DNA from: Aliivibrio wodanis
GTDB taxonomy: Bacteria > Pseudomonadota > Gammaproteobacteria > Enterobacterales > Vibrionaceae
DNA length: 64,000 nt
NCBI GenBank assembly: GCA_000953695.1
Contig: LN554846.1
Span: 1,240,001-1,304,000 of the forward strand
Direction: 5' to 3'
This document shows, piece after piece, positions 26,002 to 35,038 of this stretch (the stretch's first letter is position 1; every line of letters starts with the position of its first letter). A program made the translations under genes and the position numbers. The notes beneath the pieces were generated by a model. The model did not search any database. It was not told the origin of the DNA and saw only the letters and a list, made by a program, of their open reading frames with translations.

Positions 26002-27936
26002 CTAATATTTAGAGCTATACCAATTATTTTTATAAGCCATCGATCCAATCAAGGCATTTGCTTTTGCTCTATCTAGAGAGTATTTATCGACCTCACTAGG
26101 GGTTAATGTCTTATCTGAAAAGTCATATTTATAACTGGTTACTTTTTCTCCTGGAGATAAAACAACAAAGTTATCTCTGGTTAAATAACCAAAGTTCTTA
26201 TCAAATTGCATCATTGCGCGTTCATCTTCTTTTGCCAGAGGTTTAGTTAGATCTCGTCCAATCATAGGTGTTAATGCATCAACACCTATTAAAGAAAGAA
26301 GAGTTGGCGGCATATCAATGTTGTTAGATAATCGCTCATCAATTTTTGGCTCAATTCCTTTTCCTAAAATAAGTGCAGGAATATGGAAGTGAGCGACAGG
26401 TACTAACTGAGATCCATACACTCTAGCATCATGATCTGCAATAATAATAAATATGGTATCGTCCCAATACTCTGATTTTTTCGCTTTATCAAAGAAAGTT
26501 CCTAAAGCGTAATCTGAATATTTTACGGCATTATTACGAGTTTTAAACTCTGTATCATAGGGCTCAATTTTTCCTTCTGGGTATTCGAAGGGACTGTGAT
26601 TACTTGAAGTAAATACCAAACTGAAAAAAGGTTTATCTTGTTTATTCAGTTGAGTAAATTCATCATGGGCTTTATTGTATAAATCCTCATCACTTACTCC
26701 CCATGAACCTTTAAATTCAGGATTTATATAATCTTTTTCTTCTACGATCTCTTCAAATCCATTTCCAAAGAAAAAGCTTTTCATGTTATCAAAATGAGAT
26801 TCACCACCATAGATGAACTGTGTGTGGTACCCTTCATTTTTAAGTAAATCAGCAATAGTGAAAAACCCAGTTTGGCTTTTGCTTAACTTAACAACAGCGC
26901 GTGATGGTGTCGGTGGAAAACCAGTAGTCATCGCTTCAATACCACGAACAGAGCGTGTACCTGTTGCGTACATTTGGTTAAAACGCCAACCCTCTTTTAG
27001 TAATTTATCTAGGTTTGGTGTTAGTGGTAACCCCCCCATTTCACCAACAAATCGAGCACCTAAACTCTCTTGTAACAAGATAACTAGATTTTTCTTTTTA
27101 CCTTGATAAGTCGCAATATTTTGGTTTAACGTTGGTAATTTACCATCAACAAAAGAATTTGATTTTGCTGATGATCTTTTTACCAACTCGATCACCTTAT
27201 CGCTATTCATCTTGCCATAGAACTTGTCTGCACTGCGTTCTGATTTCATATTATTAACAGCAAACAATAGCGAATAAGAAGAGTTTAATACTAAGTCATT
27301 AATTAATGGGTCACTTGAAAAAGCGACCATAGCTGGATTAATAGGACGATGACCAAGAGATGAACGAGCGCCTAAAACACCAATGAGTAATACTAAAATT
27401 GCCAGAAGTGGACGTAGGTAAATCTTCATTGGTATGTGACGTTGAGTGACTTTCCCACTTAACATCCAACCAAAGAATAAAGTTAGCGTAGAGCCAATAA
27501 ATCCAATAAAAAGTTCAAGTTTATAGCCAGACCATAGCATGCCAAAAACCTCTTTTGGGTAAATGAGGTATTCAACAAAAAGACGATTTGGTCGTAAATC
27601 ATATTCCATAATAAAGGAAGGTGTTGCCAACTCCATGTAGACAATGATCCACAAACCAAGAACTAACCAAATACGTAAAATTAGTCGCCAAATCTTGCCA
27701 ATAATACCGCGCATTGGTATTAACGAAGCAAGGAATGAAGGCAAAATAAATAACCAGCATAATGTAGCAATATCGATCCTCGCTCCTTGTAATAGAACGT
27801 CACTCCAACCGTTAACGTTTGATACGCGATCAGAAAGCCAAATAGCAAGACCTAAGCGTGAAATAGTTAGAATACTAAAGGCGATGAGAGCAAAGGTAAT
27901 GATGGGCTGCAATGGCCCAAAGTGTATTTTTTTCAT
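26002..27936 (-). CDS. LTA-synthase-like phosphoglycerol/phosphoethanolamine transferase (sulfatase fold)
   Basis: This protein of about 644 residues has five N-terminal membrane helices (to about residue 210) and a periplasmic alkaline-phosphatase/sulfatase-fold domain. That domain has the metal ligand Glu in LLQESLGARF, the nucleophilic Thr in ATGTRSVRGIE and DHD in IIADHDARV, as in LtaS and OpgB. Members transfer glycerol-phosphate or phosphoethanolamine from a phospholipid and release diacylglycerol. The acceptor here is unknown. ATG 27936 is preferred. An upstream ATG at 27963 would overlap eptA by 16 bases. It is the third gene of the dgkA-eptA operon. Confidence 0.75.
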   Translation of the reverse strand: MKKIHFGPLQPIITFALIAFSILTISRLGLAIWLSDRVSNVNGWSDVLLQGARIDIATLCWLFILPSFLASLIPMRGIIGKIWRLILRIWLVLGLWIIVYMELATPSFIMEYDLRPNRLFVEYLIYPKEVFGMLWSGYKLELFIGFIGSTLTLFFGWMLSGKVTQRHIPMKIYLRPLLAILVLLIGVLGARSSLGHRPINPAMVAFSSDPLINDLVLNSSYSLLFAVNNMKSERSADKFYGKMNSDKVIELVKRSSAKSNSFVDGKLPTLNQNIATYQGKKKNLVILLQESLGARFVGEMGGLPLTPNLDKLLKEGWRFNQMYATGTRSVRGIEAMTTGFPPTPSRAVVKLSKSQTGFFTIADLLKNEGYHTQFIYGGESHFDNMKSFFFGNGFEEIVEEKDYINPEFKGSWGVSDEDLYNKAHDEFTQLNKQDKPFFSLVFTSSNHSPFEYPEGKIEPYDTEFKTRNNAVKYSDYALGTFFDKAKKSEYWDDTIFIIIADHDARVYGSQLVPVAHFHIPALILGKGIEPKIDERLSNNIDMPPTLLSLIGVDALTPMIGRDLTKPLAKEDERAMMQFDKNFGYLTRDNFVVLSPGEKVTSYKYDFSDKTLTPSEVDKYSLDRAKANALIGSMAYKNNWYSSKY

Positions 27937-27947
27937 GTGATTTTTCT

Positions 27948-29600
27948 CTATGATGTTCGGCATAAACTAAACAGATCTAATGTCTTGTTATATTCTTTTG
28001 TTTCAATATCCATGATGCCGAGAACTGAATGGAAAATATTGTCATGGGAATAACTGTTACGTAGCTGTGAGCGGCGTTGTAAACAGTCGTAATTCACATT
28101 TTTACTTTCTTTAAAGCTTGGAGACATCCACACCATAAGAGGTACTTTTGTCTGATACTCAGGAGCGAGGCTATAGGGTAAACCATGTAAGAAAATGCCA
28201 TTTTCACCAAGAGATTCACCGTGATCAGAAACATAAATCAGTGCTGTATTGTATCTATCTTGTAATGATTTCAATTTAGCGACAGTTTGACTGATGACGT
28301 AATCTGTATAGAGGATGGTGTTATCGTAAGTATTAACGATCTCTTCTATTGAGCAATTTTCAATATCGGCACGTGGGCAATCAGGTTGAAAAGTCGCTTT
28401 ATCTTGTGGGTAGCGTTGGTAATAAGTTGGTCCATGACTACCAATTAAGTGCATAGCAATCATTCTATTACCCGCTAGGTCGTCAACATTTTGTTCGAAA
28501 TTCTCTAAAAGAGCGATGTCATAACAGGTATTTCCATTACACACTGCATCCTTTCTTGATCGATCAATCGACACCTTGTTGATTCTTTTGGCTACGTCTT
28601 TATCACCACCATCATTTTCTTTCCACAATAGAGATATGTTTGCACGTTGTAGAATATCTAAGAGGTTATCTTGGTTATCTGCTGTATTGCGATCAAAGGT
28701 GTGATGGGTTAACGCAGAGAACATACAAGGCACAGAGACAGCCGTTGCTGTACCACAGGCATCAACATCTTGAAAAGACACCATATCAAGATCTTGAGTA
28801 TATTGATTGGTTGGGCGAGGGTAGCCGTTTGCCTGATAGTTTTGTGAGCGTGCTGTTTCTCCAACCACAAAAACAATTAATGTCGGCTTTGTGTTGTTTT
28901 TATCCTGTAGCTTTGTTATTTGCTTGGCATCTAGGGCTATTTTCTTATACGGAATAGGCTCTGAAAAATAGGATTTTTTAATGTAGCCAACAGTACTGGA
29001 TATAAACTGGTTAGGGATTATCATCCTTTTTAAGATCGTATTATTACGACCGACAGAGGCGTAATCTTGATAATACAGGCTAGCTATAACTCCGATAACA
29101 GCAATAGATACCAGTATTGAGACTATTTTTGCTAAGACCAACTTCACAAGTTTAATGCGCTTTGGTAGAGGAGCTTTGAAGATTAAAAGAGAAGGGATCC
29201 CTCCCATTAGTAGAACCCAGATGGCAGAGTAGGTACTTAAATAAGAGGTGGCTTCACTACTGTCAGTTTCTACAATATTAACGATCATATTTTGATCGAA
29301 AAGTATGCCATAGTTATAACTAGCATAGCTTACGACACTTGACATTATTGTAATAATAATAAAAAAAGGTTTACTAAATTTTGGCCAAGTAAAAAGAGTA
29401 AATAGTAAATTGAAGATGGCCAAAAAGAAGAATGGAATAGAGAGAATAAACCCTATTTTTACATTATCTAGTTGTCCTAAAATATTATTTAACTCTTTAT
29501 AAAGCGAAATATTAATAACGGTAATAAAATAGATAGCAAGTAAGAGAGTGAAAGCAACAAAAGGTAGGTTTCTATTCATTAGTGGTTTATTGTTTTTCAT
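27948..29600 (-). CDS. eptA: Lipid A phosphoethanolamine transferase EptA
   Basis: The 550-residue protein has five N-terminal membrane helices (to about residue 175) and a periplasmic catalytic domain with FVVGETARSQNYQANGYPR. The nucleophile Thr lies in GTATAVSVPCMFS, and HLIGSHGPTYYQRYP and SDHGESLGENGIFLHG complete the zinc site. It moves phosphoethanolamine from phosphatidylethanolamine to lipid A, lowering surface charge and giving resistance to cationic peptides. Its start overlaps the end of dgkA by 4 bases, so the two are translationally coupled. Confidence 0.9.
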   Translation of the reverse strand: MKNNKPLMNRNLPFVAFTLLLAIYFITVINISLYKELNNILGQLDNVKIGFILSIPFFFLAIFNLLFTLFTWPKFSKPFFIIITIMSSVVSYASYNYGILFDQNMIVNIVETDSSEATSYLSTYSAIWVLLMGGIPSLLIFKAPLPKRIKLVKLVLAKIVSILVSIAVIGVIASLYYQDYASVGRNNTILKRMIIPNQFISSTVGYIKKSYFSEPIPYKKIALDAKQITKLQDKNNTKPTLIVFVVGETARSQNYQANGYPRPTNQYTQDLDMVSFQDVDACGTATAVSVPCMFSALTHHTFDRNTADNQDNLLDILQRANISLLWKENDGGDKDVAKRINKVSIDRSRKDAVCNGNTCYDIALLENFEQNVDDLAGNRMIAMHLIGSHGPTYYQRYPQDKATFQPDCPRADIENCSIEEIVNTYDNTILYTDYVISQTVAKLKSLQDRYNTALIYVSDHGESLGENGIFLHGLPYSLAPEYQTKVPLMVWMSPSFKESKNVNYDCLQRRSQLRNSYSHDNIFHSVLGIMDIETKEYNKTLDLFSLCRTS

Positions 29601-29962
29601 AGTTTATCAATTAAAATTAAAGCCCAAACAACAAATGCTAAGAAGAGAGAAACAAAAACAGCAGCAGAACCAATGTCTTTAGCTCTACCACTTAATTCAT
29701 GCCAGTCATCACTGATTCTATCGACAACAGCTTCTATAGCAGAGTTAATAAGTTCAACAATAACAATTAGAAGCAAGCTAGCAATAAGAAGAGCGAGTTC
29801 TAAATGACTTACTGGTAATTGGAAAGCAATAAAAGAAAGAACAAGAACTAAAATAATTTCTTGCCTAAAAGCAGCCTCATTAATCCAAGCTGCTTTTAAT
29901 CCTTTCATTGAATATCCCGTTGCATCTACAACGCGGCGAAGACCTGTTTGTCCTGGTTTCAA
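29597..29962 (-). CDS. dgkA: Diacylglycerol kinase DgkA
   Basis: The 121-residue integral membrane kinase has an N-terminal amphipathic segment, three helices, and the family residues NEAAFRQE (about 27-34) and VELINSAIEAVVDRI with RAKDIGSAAV. It phosphorylates diacylglycerol to phosphatidate. Placed upstream of eptA and the LTA-synthase-like gene, it can recycle the diacylglycerol those enzymes release. The start is a TTG with AGG about 8 bases upstream. It is the first gene of the operon. Confidence 0.92.
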   Translation of the reverse strand: MKPGQTGLRRVVDATGYSMKGLKAAWINEAAFRQEIILVLVLSFIAFQLPVSHLELALLIASLLLIVIVELINSAIEAVVDRISDDWHELSGRAKDIGSAAVFVSLFLAFVVWALILIDKL

Positions 29963-30312
29963 AATAAGACCTATTAATTGTTATTATGTAATGATTATTT
30001 ACTGATAATTAGTTATTGGAGCACACTAAAGCTTGCATTTTTGTATACATAATTTAGGGGTGCTTTTATTCTAATTAATCAGAAAAAGTGGTGTTAAATA
30101 AGATGTGACTTATTTGTTGTATTTTTCTATACATATAGGAAAGGTTTATTCTTGATGAAGCACTAACCGTATAAGACTGAAATACTGTGGGCTAATGTAC
30201 AGGGTTTTGTTTTATAGATCTGTCGCGATTTTGTAATGTAATGTCTGGGTTTGTAAGTTTTGTCAGTGAGTCGTAGTATCTTATTGATGAATGTGTTATT
30301 AAGGAGGTATTG
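29963..30312. other. Intergenic region upstream of dgkA
   Basis: This AT-rich stretch of about 350 bp must hold the promoter of the dgkA-eptA operon on the minus strand. No regulator site (for example for a CarR/PmrA-type response regulator) could be assigned by eye. Confidence 0.4.
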
Positions 30313-30363
30313 ATGATAGGCATAAGCAAAGGCTACTTATGCCTCGTTAATATGATGAGATGA
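30313..30363 (+). CDS. Candidate 16-residue small protein with perfect ribosome site
   Basis: The sequence AAGGAGG at 30301-30307 is followed after 5 bases by ATG and a short frame MIGISKGYLCLVNMMR ending TGA at 30361. The frame also overlaps a hairpin GGCATAAG / CTTATGCC (30318-30343). It lies tail to tail with ppiB. It may be a small gene, or the hairpin may only serve as a transcription stop for ppiB. Support is the ribosome site alone. Confidence 0.25.
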   Translation: MIGISKGYLCLVNMMR

Positions 30364-30364
30364 T

Positions 30365-30862
30365 TTAATCTTCAGTAATCGTTACTTTTTCAATGATGAT
30401 GATCTCTTTTGGAACATCGTCAAATTCACCGACAGATTTTGTTTTAATTTTGGCAATTTTCTTAACTACATCCATACCAATAGTTACTTCACCAAATACC
30501 GCATAGCCCCAACCAGCGTTAGTGGTGGCAGTGTGATCAAGAAAAGTATTGTTGGCGATGTTGATAAAGAACTCACTGGTTGCAGAATGAGGCGCATCAG
30601 TACGCGCCATAGCGATAGTGCCGTTTAAGTTTTTCAAACCACGGTTCGCTTCGTTCACAATCGGAGCGCGCATCTCTTTTTCTTGCATGTCCGCAGTAAA
30701 ACCACCGCCTTGGATCATAAAGCCTTTGATAACACGGTGAAAAATAGTGCCTTCGTAAAAACCCTCTTGGCAGTATTTTAAGAAGTTTTTTGAGCTTACC
30801 GGTGCTTTTTCTTTGTTAAGTTCAATGTGAATGTCGCCAAAATTGGTGGTTAAAATGATCAT
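30365..30862 (-). CDS. ppiB: Cytoplasmic peptidyl-prolyl cis-trans isomerase (cyclophilin, PpiB)
   Basis: The 165-residue cyclophilin domain covers the whole protein, without a signal peptide. It has [14 protein letters not shown] (active-site Arg and Phe), [13 protein letters not shown] and [10 protein letters not shown]. It catalyses proline isomerisation during protein folding. Length is normal for PpiB. It stands alone on the minus strand, just upstream in position from the beta-lactamase gene that is also on the minus strand. Confidence 0.93.
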   Translation of the reverse strand: MIILTTNFGDIHIELNKEKAPVSSKNFLKYCQEGFYEGTIFHRVIKGFMIQGGGFTADMQEKEMRAPIVNEANRGLKNLNGTIAMARTDAPHSATSEFFINIANNTFLDHTATTNAGWGYAVFGEVTIGMDVVKKIAKIKTKSVGEFDDVPKEIIIIEKVTITED

Positions 30863-30912
30863 ATAGTTAATGTCTATTTAAAAGTTAATTGAGAAAGATT
30901 ATACGTAGTTTC

Positions 30913-31764
30913 TCAGTTTATGTTGAACTCTTTGAATATTGCATTGCCCACTTCCACAATAATTTGGTTGCGTGAGGCCATATCTAAATTCGTTTGAGTT
31001 AAGTAGATAGAGATAATGATAGGGGCGCGTTTGTTACTCCAAACAATGGCCGTGATCCCGCGTGATCCAAATCCACCTGCGCCAGAGCGATCAGCAATTG
31101 ACCACTTAGCAGGTAAAATAGAACGTAATAGCGGATCAGATACCTTGTTATCGACCATCCAGGCCTTTAGCGTGCGTTTGTCTTTGGTATTAAGTGTTTG
31201 ACCAAATAACAATTCGTTGAGTGTATTTGTCATCGCATTTGGGGTAGTCGTATCTCTAACATCTCCCTTTTGAGCTTCATTTAATTCAGGTTCAATACGG
31301 TCTAATCGAGTAATGTCATCTCCGATCAAACGTAAGAAAAGAGTCAGTGACTTAGGAGAACCTGTTTCTGCTAGTACGATATTTGCAGCCGTGTTATCGC
31401 TCATTAGCATGGTCGCTTCACAGGCTTTTTCGGTACTAATCGTCTCGCCGATTAACTTTTCAGTGACAGGGGACCATGGAATGATGGATTCTTTGGTGAT
31501 CCTTGTTAGCGCATCTTTATCCAAGAGATCATTACTAGAGTTATAAAGCATCTGAGCACAAGCCAGAGTTTTAAAGGTACTCATCATAGGAAAGCGATGG
31601 TCGCCTTTATAACTCCATGTTGTATTTGTTTCGGTATCTAGAACTGAAACACCGATAGTGCCAGATCTTGATAATTCAATAGTTTCAACGGTTTCTAATA
31701 CAGAAGAAGCTATTGCGGTGTGAGAAAGCAAAGTTAAACAAAAAAGAAGAGTGATACGTTTCAT
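30913..31764 (-). CDS. Class A beta-lactamase, CARB (carbenicillinase)-like
   Basis: The 283-residue secreted enzyme has a signal peptide (MKRITLLFCLTLLSHTAIAS) and all class A motifs. These are MSTFK with the catalytic Ser (S70xxK), MSDNTAAN (SDN130), RIEPELNEA (Glu166 loop) and DRSGAGGFGSRG in place of KTG. The Arg at position 234 (RSG) is characteristic of the CARB/PSE group, which hydrolyses penicillins including carbenicillin. No integron or transposon flanks it, so it looks like an intrinsic chromosomal gene as in several Vibrio species. Confidence 0.88.
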   Translation of the reverse strand: MKRITLLFCLTLLSHTAIASSVLETVETIELSRSGTIGVSVLDTETNTTWSYKGDHRFPMMSTFKTLACAQMLYNSSNDLLDKDALTRITKESIIPWSPVTEKLIGETISTEKACEATMLMSDNTAANIVLAETGSPKSLTLFLRLIGDDITRLDRIEPELNEAQKGDVRDTTTPNAMTNTLNELLFGQTLNTKDKRTLKAWMVDNKVSDPLLRSILPAKWSIADRSGAGGFGSRGITAIVWSNKRAPIIISIYLTQTNLDMASRNQIIVEVGNAIFKEFNIN

Positions 31765-31806
31765 TATTACGCCTAAATGGAAGTTTGTTGTATATACAGT
31801 GATAGA

Positions 31807-32724
31807 TTAATCAAATTTTCGTTGGTAGCGAGGCAGCATACTTTCATTACCTAACAAACCACCTTGGTGGATGTACAGTAGAGTCTGATTGGTGTTGTTT
31901 GGTAACCAATCACTCAAGCAGCGCCACATTAGCGGGTCGTATAGAAGCTCAAATTCAACGTCAGTTTGTAAGAGAAGCGTTTTCCACATCTCGTAATCGT
32001 GACGATATAACTTACCAAAATGGTGTTTTTTCGTTGGCGTTAGAATCTCAGGATGATCTGTTTCACCAAGCTCTAAAAATTGCTCGGTAAGATAAGAATT
32101 ACCACCGACACAGGCACAGATAATCACTTTTATATCATGAGCTTTTAAGTGCTTATGAAGAAATAAAGCCGTTGTTCCTGTACCAGAAGGCAAAGCCACC
32201 GTCAGAGAGGAGAGTTTTTGTTCCTTCTTCCATTCAATAAGCTCAATGGCCAGTTGCTTTACCCCACTTTCAGCTAAACCACAGCGTCCACCTTCAGGCA
32301 CAAATAACTCATGCTTTTTTGGTTGCCTAACTTGTTGAATGTAATCAAAGCTGCCTAGCGTGCTACCGTTATCTAGTTTGGCATTTTCAGTGTCATTCAA
32401 GGCAATAATATTAGCCCCAAGATCTAACGCAGCGCGATAGTTTCCTTTTGGATTTTCTTGTAAAAACGACGGGATATGATCAACGTAAAAGTCTAATTGC
32501 CAGCCTTTTAATTGAGCCAGTGCCGCTAACGAGTAAAGTGAGTTTGCCTGTGGTGAGCCATAGCCAATAATCGTGGTAATCGAAGGGAAGTCACCGTCTA
32601 ACAACCCCATAAACTTACGAGCTTTATTGCCAGAAAATTGAGGGTGAAGTTTATCATCGCGCTTTAAATAGAAATCGACACCATTAAATTGATGCTGAGT
32701 TACTGGGCTGTTTTGGATTTTCAT
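31807..32724 (-). CDS. PLP-dependent ACC deaminase / D-cysteine desulfhydrase family protein
   Basis: The 305-residue fold-type II PLP enzyme has YLKRDDKLHPQFSGNKARK (PLP-binding Lys in SGNKARK), GYGSPQANSLYSLAAL and a Gly-rich phosphate loop ALPSGTGTT. The ACC deaminase/D-cysteine desulfhydrase family cleaves small amino acids to ammonia and a keto acid. The exact substrate cannot be predicted. The frame runs from 32787, but the ATG at 32724 (MKIQNSPVTQ) gives the usual family start. Neither start has a clear ribosome site. Confidence 0.8.
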   Translation of the reverse strand: MKIQNSPVTQHQFNGVDFYLKRDDKLHPQFSGNKARKFMGLLDGDFPSITTIIGYGSPQANSLYSLAALAQLKGWQLDFYVDHIPSFLQENPKGNYRAALDLGANIIALNDTENAKLDNGSTLGSFDYIQQVRQPKKHELFVPEGGRCGLAESGVKQLAIELIEWKKEQKLSSLTVALPSGTGTTALFLHKHLKAHDIKVIICACVGGNSYLTEQFLELGETDHPEILTPTKKHHFGKLYRHDYEMWKTLLLQTDVEFELLYDPLMWRCLSDWLPNNTNQTLLYIHQGGLLGNESMLPRYQRKFD

Positions 32725-32805
32725 GATGAGATATAAATATAGAGTGTAGGGTAGGAGATATGACCTTTCAGTGAGGTGAAAGGCCATATAAATCTGTAAT
32801 GAGAA

Positions 32806-33150
32806 TTACTTTTTCATCATTGATTTTAAAGCTGCAAACGGGTTGTGCGTTGCGCCTTGATGATCATCTTCTCCGGCTTTAATTTCTGTTCCGAATTGAT
32901 CATGCTCTGTGTATTTAGAGTGCTCATTATCGTGACAGAAAAGGCACAAAAGCTCCCAGTTACTGCCATCATTTGGGTTATTAGTATGATCGTGATCTTT
33001 ATGGTGAACGGTTAATTCACGTAAGTTTGAATAGACAAATTCACGCGCGCAGTTACCACAAACCCAAGGGTACAATTTTAATGCTTTTTCACGATAGCCA
33101 CTTTCTTGACGGGCATAAGTGGCACTAGAGCCATAAAAATCTGATGACAT
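32806..33150 (-). CDS. yajD: HNH nuclease family protein YajD
   Basis: The 114-residue protein has a compact HNH domain (LTVHHKDHDHTNNPNDGSNW, LLCLFCHDNEHSKY) with a CxxC zinc pair (WVCGNC) upstream. This matches E. coli YajD in length and layout. The frame is open to 33252 but MSSDFYGSSATYARQ at 33150 is the conserved start. The role is unknown beyond nucleic-acid cleavage typical of HNH proteins. The upstream 100 bases contain the divergent methyltransferase start. Confidence 0.85.
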   Translation of the reverse strand: MSSDFYGSSATYARQESGYREKALKLYPWVCGNCAREFVYSNLRELTVHHKDHDHTNNPNDGSNWELLCLFCHDNEHSKYTEHDQFGTEIKAGEDDHQGATHNPFAALKSMMKK

Positions 33151-33221
33151 ATAAATCTCGACTGCTAAAGTTAATACAATAATTATATGGAAAGAATATA
33201 CCACGTTTTTAAGGAGAATAA

Positions 33222-33689
33222 ATGCTATCAAAACTAGAACTGAGAATTCCACCGCCGTTAGTCATGCTACTGTTTATGGTAACTGTATTTGGCTTTGATA
33301 AAATAATGCCATTTACTCTATTTTATCTACCATGGTTAACTTACGCTTCGGTTATTAGCTCAGTCACACTTGGTGGTGTCATTGCATTGTGGGGAGTGAA
33401 AGAGTTTAAAGATGCCAAAACAACAGTCAATCCACTCAAGCCAGAAAGCAGCTCATCATTAGTAAGCTCTGGTATTTATCAATACACACGCAATCCTATG
33501 TATCTTGGTTTGTTACTTATCTTATTGAGTGCAGTGATTTATAGCCAACACCCACTAGGGTTGGTGAGTGCGCTAGGTTTTGTTGCTTACATGAATCGCT
33601 TTCAAATTGAACCAGAAGAAAAAATGTTAGTTAAGCTATTTGGTGATGAGTTTGTTGATTATAGCAATCAAGTAAAACGTTGGTTCTAA
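33222..33689 (+). CDS. Isoprenylcysteine carboxyl methyltransferase-like membrane protein
   Basis: The 155-residue protein has four hydrophobic segments and the family motif SGIYQYTRNPMYLGLLLILL (about 83-102), then EPEEKMLVKLFGDEFVDY. This is the S-adenosylmethionine-binding region of ICMT/PEMT-like bacterial membrane methyltransferases. The substrate is unknown (in bacteria likely a lipid or small molecule). AAGGAG precedes the ATG. The stop overlaps the convergent DUF2798 gene by 4 bases. Confidence 0.8.
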   Translation: MLSKLELRIPPPLVMLLFMVTVFGFDKIMPFTLFYLPWLTYASVISSVTLGGVIALWGVKEFKDAKTTVNPLKPESSSSLVSSGIYQYTRNPMYLGLLLILLSAVIYSQHPLGLVSALGFVAYMNRFQIEPEEKMLVKLFGDEFVDYSNQVKRWF

Positions 33690-33949
33690 TTTGCCATTTT
33701 AGATTGCGTCGTTGCTGTGTTGGTTTTGTTATCTCTACATAACCACGCGGCGAGTTCGCGAATCTTCGGTAAAATAGTTAAGTTAGCAAATATCGCAACA
33801 GGCCAAGCAATAGTAAACCCATTCATCCACGCAGATACCCATTCCGAACTAAATCCCCCCATTCTAATTGCAGACATTGAACCAGACATTATTAATGCCA
33901 TTGTGACTGAAGACAGTAAGGCAGAAAGCCAAAATTGTTTTTTACTCAT
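33686..33949 (-). CDS. DUF2798 family small membrane protein
   Basis: The 87-residue protein has two membrane segments (SALLSSVTMALIMSGSMSAI and AWPVAIFANLTIL) and the family sequence GGFSSEWVSAWMNGF. These match DUF2798. The function is unknown. The ATG at 33949 is preferred over the longer frame to 34030. It is divergent from a LysR regulator, which may control it. Confidence 0.75.
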   Translation of the reverse strand: MSKKQFWLSALLSSVTMALIMSGSMSAIRMGGFSSEWVSAWMNGFTIAWPVAIFANLTILPKIRELAAWLCRDNKTNTATTQSKMAN

Positions 33950-34060
33950 AAATATCTCTCTCTTTATTAACGAATTATTTTTTAACACTAATCGTGATTG
34001 TTTCGATAGAGTGAAGTATATTAATTTCATTAATGATAAAAAATAGCGAGAAATAAAACC

Positions 34061-34930
34061 ATGAATTCCATATTTGGAAGTATTGATGATCTGTTTTTAT
34101 TTTGTAAAGTGGTTCAGCTTGGATCTCAGCAAGGCGCAGCCAAAGAGTTAAAACTACCAGTATCAACCGTGTCCCGACGACTCTCTTTAATGGAAGAAAA
34201 GCTCGGTGTTCGCTTGTTAGAAAAAAAGGGACGAGAGCTGGTTGCAACAGAAACAGGTCAGCAATATTACCAACTGCTTGAAAGTCAGTTTACCGATTTA
34301 GAAAGTCACTGCCATCAGTTAAAAGACCACAAAGAGGAAGTAACAGGCACGTTACGTTTATCCCTGCCTTATCGTTTTTATAATAGCTATGTGAGAGAGC
34401 TGATTACTGATTTCTTATTGGAATTTCCCCACTCTCAAATAGAAGTCAATTTATGTGCTGAAGACGCATTACCTGAAACAGATCGAGATTTAGTTCTAAC
34501 TTTTGATATTAGCCGAGCGGAAGGGATGATCGCTCGTCCGCTATTTTTAGCAAAGCATAGCGTGTTTGTCTCTCAATCGTATTGGCAAAATAATGACGTA
34601 ACAGAGATAGAGACTATTGATTGGATCCGCTTAGATGACCAGAAAAGTTTAACTTATACCGATGCAAAGCAAACGCTAAAACAGATTAATGTACACCCTC
34701 GTCTGCAAGTGAACGATTTGGATCAAGTCATGCATGCGGTTATTAAAGGATTAGGCGCGGCACGATTACCCATTCATCTTGTCACTCCAGAGATGGATCT
34801 CGTTGAGGTTTTTTCTGAATATCAATTTCCACCAAGGCAATCTTATCTGGTCTATAAACAACGAAAATTTCAACCCAAAGCACTAACCATATTAATCGAA
34901 CGCATTATGAATGCTATGGAACGAATTTGA
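34061..34930 (+). CDS. LysR family transcriptional regulator
   Basis: The 289-residue protein has an N-terminal helix-turn-helix (FCKVVQLGSQQGAAKELKLP, STVSRRLSLMEEKLG) and a full effector domain of the CrgA-type group. It is divergent from the DUF2798 gene. This arrangement is typical of a regulator and its target. The next gene downstream (LolA-like) begins 108 bases later and could be a second target, but no site is visible. Confidence 0.85.
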   Translation: MNSIFGSIDDLFLFCKVVQLGSQQGAAKELKLPVSTVSRRLSLMEEKLGVRLLEKKGRELVATETGQQYYQLLESQFTDLESHCHQLKDHKEEVTGTLRLSLPYRFYNSYVRELITDFLLEFPHSQIEVNLCAEDALPETDRDLVLTFDISRAEGMIARPLFLAKHSVFVSQSYWQNNDVTEIETIDWIRLDDQKSLTYTDAKQTLKQINVHPRLQVNDLDQVMHAVIKGLGAARLPIHLVTPEMDLVEVFSEYQFPPRQSYLVYKQRKFQPKALTILIERIMNAMERI

Positions 34931-35038
34931 CATTTTCATGACAGAGATTTAGATAATTTCGTCTTAGAGGTCACGAAATACCCAGTCTAAATATCCTATT
35001 ATATGTCTAGAAATTAAGCATCATGGCTGGGGTGTTAT

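Noticed and set aside
32761-32786. Hairpin TGACCTTTCA / GTGAAAGGCCA between yajD and the PLP enzyme as a terminator
   Set aside because: There is no T-run on the minus strand after the stem, so it was left as an unproven hairpin.
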